DNA of 64,000 nt from Aspidapion aeneum (taxonomy: Eukaryota; Arthropoda; Insecta; Coleoptera; Brentidae), in the NCBI GenBank assembly GCA_963576565.1, contig OY755042.1:8890372-8954371 (forward strand), written 5' to 3'. The notes under the pieces were generated by a model. That model saw only the letters and a program-made list of their open reading frames with translations, was not told the DNA's origin and made no database searches. How positions within the stretch are numbered: position 1 is the stretch's first letter; the number at the start of each line of letters is the position of its first letter. Shown here piece by piece: positions 58,853 to 64,000 of the stretch. The translations under genes and the position numbers were made by a program.

Positions 58853-59160
58853 TAAAGGGGCCTACAGACACGCGAGCATTTCTTGAGATTAGTCCGCGAA
58901 CTAATCTCTGCATACATGTACGTTTGGTGGAATTGCCTACACACACGAAGACAAAATTAAACGTTCTAAACATAAACACGATATTATCAATGCGTTTTGC
59001 CTAGACACCGAGAGATTTGCTCGCGTACATTGTGCGCGCGAACTAATCTTCGAGAGATATTTTAGGCGGATATTGTCTACACACGAAGAGATATAGTATG
59101 CGCAAACTTGTACGCGCGTACTAATCTCTGGAAATGTTCGCGTGTCTGTAGGCCCCTTTA
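58853..59160. mobile_element. MITE with ~40-bp TIRs and internal CG-rich repeats
   Basis: AAAGGGGCCTACAGACACGC is mirrored at 59141-59160, and pairing continues through CATTTC and GAGATTAGT. Two internal segments repeat CTAGACAC or CTACACACGAAGAGAT with GCGCGCGAACTAATCT. No coding capacity. The target duplication is ambiguous. Confidence 0.8.
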
Positions 59161-59980
59161 CGTGTAATATAGAAGCCAGATGCACACCTCATGTGCACTT
59201 TAAATTAGTGCACTGAGACAACTTGGCGTTATCGGTCGGGCCGTATTATTTTTATTTCGTAGATTTCGTAGTTACGAGAATGACGGAAGTTTCTAATTCT
59301 GATAGCATAAGTGTACAATATTTAAAGACAATTAAATTTAATTTTTTACCACAAGAGAATAGAGAACTGCCCTCGCAATGTTATCTATTGAGAAAAAAAT
59401 CATTCAAGAAATTCTAAAGCTCAATGAATTAGTTATTTACTTTCAATACAAAACCGGTTTGTGAAATTTAAAAACTAGTTATGATACATTTATTGTTTAT
59501 TTATAAAAACAATAATAATAGAAAACTAATATCTAACTAAATATCTAATTTTTTAATGCTTGCTGCTAAATTATATAATATGACACTCGATGGCCCTAAA
59601 AATTGGTAGTGACACTCAAACAAACATTTTTTTTTGGGTATACACCCTCAACTTTTTACACCACGCGCCGCCACTGTATATTACATAACAAGAGAAGAAA
59701 GTGACACATTTCACACGAGCGTGAATGTTGTGAACAATGCCAGCTGAGCGAAATAACACCCAAGTGTAAGAAAGTTACTTTCTAAAGATCTCAACTTTAG
59801 TGTAGGGACCCTTCCCCTCCCATGTCTTTGGATCGAAGGCTATCCAATGTTTCGCTATAAATACACATCAAACAATTAATTGCACATATTATTAAACCCT
59901 ATTTTACTCCACAGAAAAAACAAATATTTATGTTTTTACACATATATTATTTAAATTAAATAAATTTGGATCGTCGTAAT
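59161..59980. other. Unassigned sequence
   Basis: A GCGCCGCCACTGTA string near 59664 resembles a hAT end, but no partner was found. Confidence 0.35.
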
Positions 59981-60790
59981 CAGTGACGGCTGCTACAGGG
60001 AGGGCAACCCCCTCCCAAAACTAGACAACAACCATTATTTTTAATTGATTTATTTAAAAAAAGTTAAATCTTTCCTTACGACATGTCTAGTTCTTTTTTT
60101 ACTCTGTGGTTAACTGGGCAAACTTTTTTAGCGTAAATAATTACAAGCCGGCAGCACCGCGCGGGACAAGATTTCAATTTCACCCATTTTGCAGCGGTGT
60201 ATAGAGGGCTATTCTTGCGCGGGGGCGGGAGGAATATTTGTTTTTGTTAACGTCGGCCATATTCATCGTGCCAAACCGTTCGTTGTCCTTTCTACGTGTT
60301 GTCGGTTCTATCCTTAGTAAAGACGTATGAGTTTGTTTTGATTTGGGGTACGTCAGGGTCAGTAGTTAAAAGCCTTACCGGTCGCGTGTCCATTTATTCG
60401 TTTCTGTTTGTTTTCAAAATGGAAATAAATACCGTCGATTACTGTGCAAATTTAAATACGTTAACATATGAACTTTGATTACAAATAAAATCTTTAGGGC
60501 CACATAGACCGGACCTAAAAATTCTAAAAATTAACCAAAATTTTAGTGCAAGTAATAAAAAATTATACGATGTTGAAAACTGGTTGTGCGGTTGTGAAAA
60601 ACGAAATGCTTTTTTTCTACTTTATTTGTCTTATTATGAACAATCCACGAAGTGATCCTGCGTGGGTGGCGAAGAGAAAATAGCAATGAAAGCTGTGCTG
60701 GTTTTTCAAATTGCTGCTTTTTAATAGCAATTTGAAGCACTTTTCTCAATGGAAATTTGCCTTGGAAGAAAAATTGTCGAGCCAAGAAAT
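59981..60790 (+). pseudogene. hAT element 5' part with TTF-type zinc-finger coding remnant
   Basis: CAGTGACGGCTGCTACAGGG at 59981 looks like a hAT terminus. A frame starting with ATG at 60419 reads to a TGA at 60476. It then continues in the same frame with LGPHRPDL and WLCGCEKRNAFF (about 60490-60620), the TTF-type zinc finger found in ZMYM1-like hAT-derived proteins. Further stops follow. The catalytic region is not recognisable here, so this is a truncated or decayed copy. It could also be an exon of a domesticated gene. Confidence 0.55.
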
Positions 60791-61189
60791 AAAAAATAAA
60801 ACATTATTTAAGATATGGCTTAGTAATTTTAACAATATTTATTATTAGTATTAGCGTGTTCGAATCAAAGCCTGGGAGATTGTAAAATATTTTGTTAAAT
60901 TGACAATATTTATCAAGCTATACTTAATATTACGATATTGGTAACTTTACCAAAGCATTTGTTTGTTTATACATAACTTAGTTATTTTTATTAACCCAAC
61001 AATATTGTTTTTTCTGTGTTGTAAATACAAAACACATGTTTGCCCGCAGTTAGAAAAACAATAACTGCAATGGACTGTATATATTTTAATTAATGAAAGC
61101 GCGAACAAACATAAATATATTGATATGAAATTACGAAATAATTAAAAAGGTCCATAGGTCAATTGTGGGCACCACACAACGGAAATCAG
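60791..61189. other. Unassigned AT-rich sequence
   Basis: No gene or repeat was recognised. Confidence 0.4.
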
Positions 61190-61205
61190 AAACAAAGCAC
61201 TCACC

Positions 61206-61530
61206 AGTTTGCAGCCAATTTCTCCACTTCCAAGGGGCCCCTGTCTGAATCTAATGATGTCACCACGTAGCAGAAGGGCTGAAGTTTCTAGTTCTATACT
61301 TCAGTACACCAAAATCGAGCACTTTCAAGTGTAGAAATTTGAAATAGTTGGAGAAAGTAAATTAACACGCCATTTCTCGAGGCGGTCGAAAAAGGATCTC
61401 CCTGATTCTTGGTGCGCATGTCCAAATGCGCGAAAAAATGCACTCTGTCCGTCATCCAATTGTGTGGTTTTAAAATTAAAAACAACCGCGAAATTTAGCG
61501 GGAGCTAACAACACACGCAGAGTTTTTAAA
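61206..61530 (-). other. Candidate first exon of a minus-strand gene
   Basis: This segment has a more balanced base composition than its surroundings. On the minus strand it ends at GCAAACTG followed by GTGAGTGC, a strong splice-donor match near 61206. No convincing coding frame links through it, so it would be mostly untranslated. It could equally be a chance match. Confidence 0.25.
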
Positions 61531-61974
61531 ATTTTGGTGAACCCTAGACCGTAGATCTGCAGCAAAGAAACTGCAATAGTTTTAATAAATTCTATTTGAT
61601 TTTCGACTTTGGGAACGGTTAAATAATGTATAAGTAGATAATAATTATTACCTTAGATGTTTAATAGTTAAACTTCATAATATAATTGCAGTTTAAAATT
61701 TGGTCAAACCGTTCCGGCCGGCATCACACTAATAGATTCATTGAGGAAGTTTTATAACGTTATATTTACAATTATTGTGACAGTATTTATACCCATTTTT
61801 ATTATAAAAGAAATATTTAATAAAGTATGTACCTAATATCCGACTCTCATATATTTCATTAAAACCCAAAGCCAAAGATCTTTGAATTGCGAAAATGTCT
61901 TTGAATTTTATTGTTTGGACGGAAAATTGTTTGAAAACATACTTTTCAAACGGAAACGAGCATTTATATTATTT
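61531..61974. other. Unassigned AT-rich sequence
   Basis: No gene or repeat was recognised. Confidence 0.4.
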
Positions 61975-62745
61975 TAGCTCACACATATACTATACTATAG
62001 TAGTGTGAGCTATAGTGATTCAAATTTTTTCGAGAAAAAAAAAGTTGCTACGATTTCAAAAATTTTTATATATCTTTGCGTTTCAGATGATCTTGAAACT
62101 TTTTTGTCGCGCCGTCTGTCTGTCTGTATGTCTGTCTGTCTGTATGTCTGTCTGTCTGTCTGTCTGTCTGTATGTCTGTCTGTAACGACCAACGCGCATA
62201 ACTCAAAAACCGCTTGGCCGATTTTAATGAAACTTGGTACCTAGGCTGGGTCTTGCGTCGAGATGGTCCCATTTAAAAATGAACAAAATCCACCGAACAC
62301 AAGCCAAATAAAAGGGTGGGGGAAGATTTCAAAAATTAGAGTTTATGTGAAAATATGGCGTGTGTGATATCAAACGAAAGGTAATTGAGAATGAAGTTAA
62401 ACAAAATACATTTTATTTTATTTTTCTTCAAAAAGGGTGGGGGTAGATTTCAAAAATTAGAGTTTACGTGCAAATATGGCGTGTGTGATATCAAACGAAA
62501 GGTAATTGAGTCCGGAGTTAAACAAAATACATTTTAGTTTTTATTTTTTTAAGGGTGGCGGTAGATTTTAAAAATTTGTATTTAGGGCAAAACATGGCTT
62601 GTGTGGTATCAAACAAAAGGTAATTTAGTCTGAAGTTGAATAAGATATATTTCAGGTTTTAGTTTTATTAGCTCGCACGTACACTATAACTATAGTAACT
62701 AGTGTGACCTTAGGGGCCCATATATTGGCAGAGTATTTTTTTTAG
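61975..62745 (+). repeat. Palindrome + TCTG + ~120-bp tandem module, best copy
   Basis: A palindrome at 61975-62012 (TAGCTCACAC...GTGTGAGCTA) is followed by TCTG/TATG microsatellite at about 62113-62183. Then comes a conserved AACTCAAAAACCGCTTGGCC segment. Three units start at 62314, 62435 and 62553 with GGGTGG and contain TATGGCGTGTGTGATATC. A closing palindrome is at 62669-62712, followed by GGGCCCATATATTGGCAGAG. No coding capacity is conserved. Confidence 0.85.
62113..62183. repeat. TCTG/TATG microsatellite
   Basis: About seventeen TCTG units are interspersed with TATG variants. They produce cysteine/valine/serine-rich artefactual frames. Confidence 0.95.
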
Positions 62746-64000
62746 GTAGGGGATTATTCTTCCGTTAGTCCTTTCATTATGAATTTAAAATGCATATATT
62801 TTGTGAGAGGAAATGGCCCCGGGACCCACTGTTGTCTTACTTTCTTCCTTTTTTTTTAAGTTTTAAGTAAATGCAGTGTAAGTCTCTCCACCAGCAAACT
62901 CATCAAAAAACAGTTTAGAAAGTTATTATTTTTCGCACGTGAATGTAAAGAACAGTTTATAATGTTCCATTTAGTAAAACTTCTATACCAAGAGATAACA
63001 GGGTAAAAGTTTCATAGTTTGTCTCGACTTTTTGTAAGTAGGTACCCAAGTAACACAAAAGATTCGCTATAAAAACATTAGCCTATTTGCTGGCAATCAG
63101 CATGGGTGTCTTTCACCGGCATTTTCTGACATAAAAATATTGGGGCAACCAAAACTGCGATTTTTACTAAAATATCTAATTTGCTTGCTTTTAAAAACAA
63201 AAAGTATTCATAAAAAGTTACTTTTAAATAACTGCGTTTTTATATTTTTTTCCAGACCTTGTAATTTTCAAAAATTCGAAATTCTAAAAATCGGTCATAT
63301 CTTTGCTATTAGTGCAGATATTTCAGTTTTGTTAAACCTTCTTTACAGAAAGTTGATCCTGTCAATAAACTGATGTAAATTTTTGGTCCGTCGAGTCGGA
63401 TTCGAGATTTCAGAAAAAAAATTACACACCGTGTCATAGCTATGGTAAACCAAATTTTGCGGCAAAATCTAAGTAAAGAAGCCTTAAAAAATTAGTTTTT
63501 CACTTTGTACATGCAGTGTGCCGCTCGGAGTTTAATGTTCGAAGGATAAAACACTAAGACCTTTTAAAGGAGATATCAAATAGGTACTTACCTAATAAAT
63601 AAAGATCCGAAACATAAAAGAGGATCCAAAATTATATTAAAATGTGTGCAAACATTGATTTAGTTGCCAAAACGGTCATTTGTTTTGTAAAAAGCTCCGA
63701 CGTAATTTGTTTGACATAAACACTTAAAACAACAACGAATAGAAAACGTCAAAGCCCGGCTTATTCAATATGTTCGTAACAACCAGATAAGAGTATATAT
63801 GTTCCTTTCCAATGAAATCGTTTAGAAGAAAACATACAATAAAAAGCAAGTAAAATAGTAAGCTAATGACTAATTAGTGCAGTGCCTCATTTTGGGAATC
63901 AATATCAATAAAAAAATTAAAGGAAATGCGTGCCACTGTATGTACCCCTCTACTCCCTTCCCGCCCATTAAGGTTTTGATGACGTGGTGTCACTTTAATA
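62746..64000. other. Unassigned sequence to right edge
   Basis: A 77-codon plus-strand frame at 63140-63373 has no recognised motif. GCCACTGTATGTACCCC near 63932 resembles a hAT end, without a partner in the window. Confidence 0.35.

Noticed and set aside
62005..62272. Cysteine-rich secreted peptide
   Set aside because: It is a translation of the TCTG microsatellite.

Overview
This window is AT-rich eukaryotic DNA that looks like an intergenic or intronic stretch of an arthropod, most likely insect, genome. The evidence is a BEL/Pao LTR retrotransposon with a tRNA-Tyr primer site, a CR1-type LINE, mariner, hAT and MITE remnants, a tRNA-derived SINE and abundant microsatellites. I see no convincing complete host protein gene. 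Almost every long coding sequence belongs to a transposable element, so the window is mainly a record of nested insertions.

Left part (1-8.4 kb): a Gag-like reading frame on the minus strand runs off the left edge (884 to 1). A tRNA-Lys-like primer binding site on the same strand lies far upstream at 6240-6254. About 5.4 kb of ORF-poor DNA with A-runs on the plus strand separates them. This can be read as an LTR retrotransposon with a very long leader and its 5' LTR starting near 6258, but the second LTR lies outside the window. Between 9 and 16 kb are a decayed transposase, an element with CCGTCCAC repeats near its ends, a tRNA-like gene next to a 134-bp hairpin, and several minisatellites.

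Centre (15.9-29.3 kb): a full-length, apparently intact BEL/Pao element (16902-24230) has two LTRs that look identical, a perfect 5-bp target duplication and a single 1745-residue gag-pol frame on the minus strand. It sits exactly at the edge of one of two inverted ~1-kb repeats (15889-16901 and 25584-26604). Further right are a SINE with target duplication, a TA-flanked MITE and a heavily decayed RNase H-bearing LINE.

Right part (29.3-64 kb): short DNA elements dominate, several with clear target duplications (Tc1/mariner-type MITEs with TA, hAT-type MITEs with 8 bp). The most striking structure is a foldback element at 43217-44837. Its inverted arms are built of tandem cassettes with perfect 40-bp palindromes, and 9-bp target duplications flank it. 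A second, older large palindrome (46700-49703) carries a 5'-truncated LINE in one arm. At 50126-55330 lies a near-complete CR1-like LINE with an intact ORF2 and a one-base frame break in ORF1. Next come a ~2.1-kb TIR element containing a hAT MITE, an internally deleted mariner, and the start of a hAT element with a TTF-type zinc-finger coding remnant. A family of modules made of a short palindrome, TCTG microsatellite and ~120-bp tandem repeats recurs at about 13.8, 40.9, 42.2, 42.7 and 62 kb.
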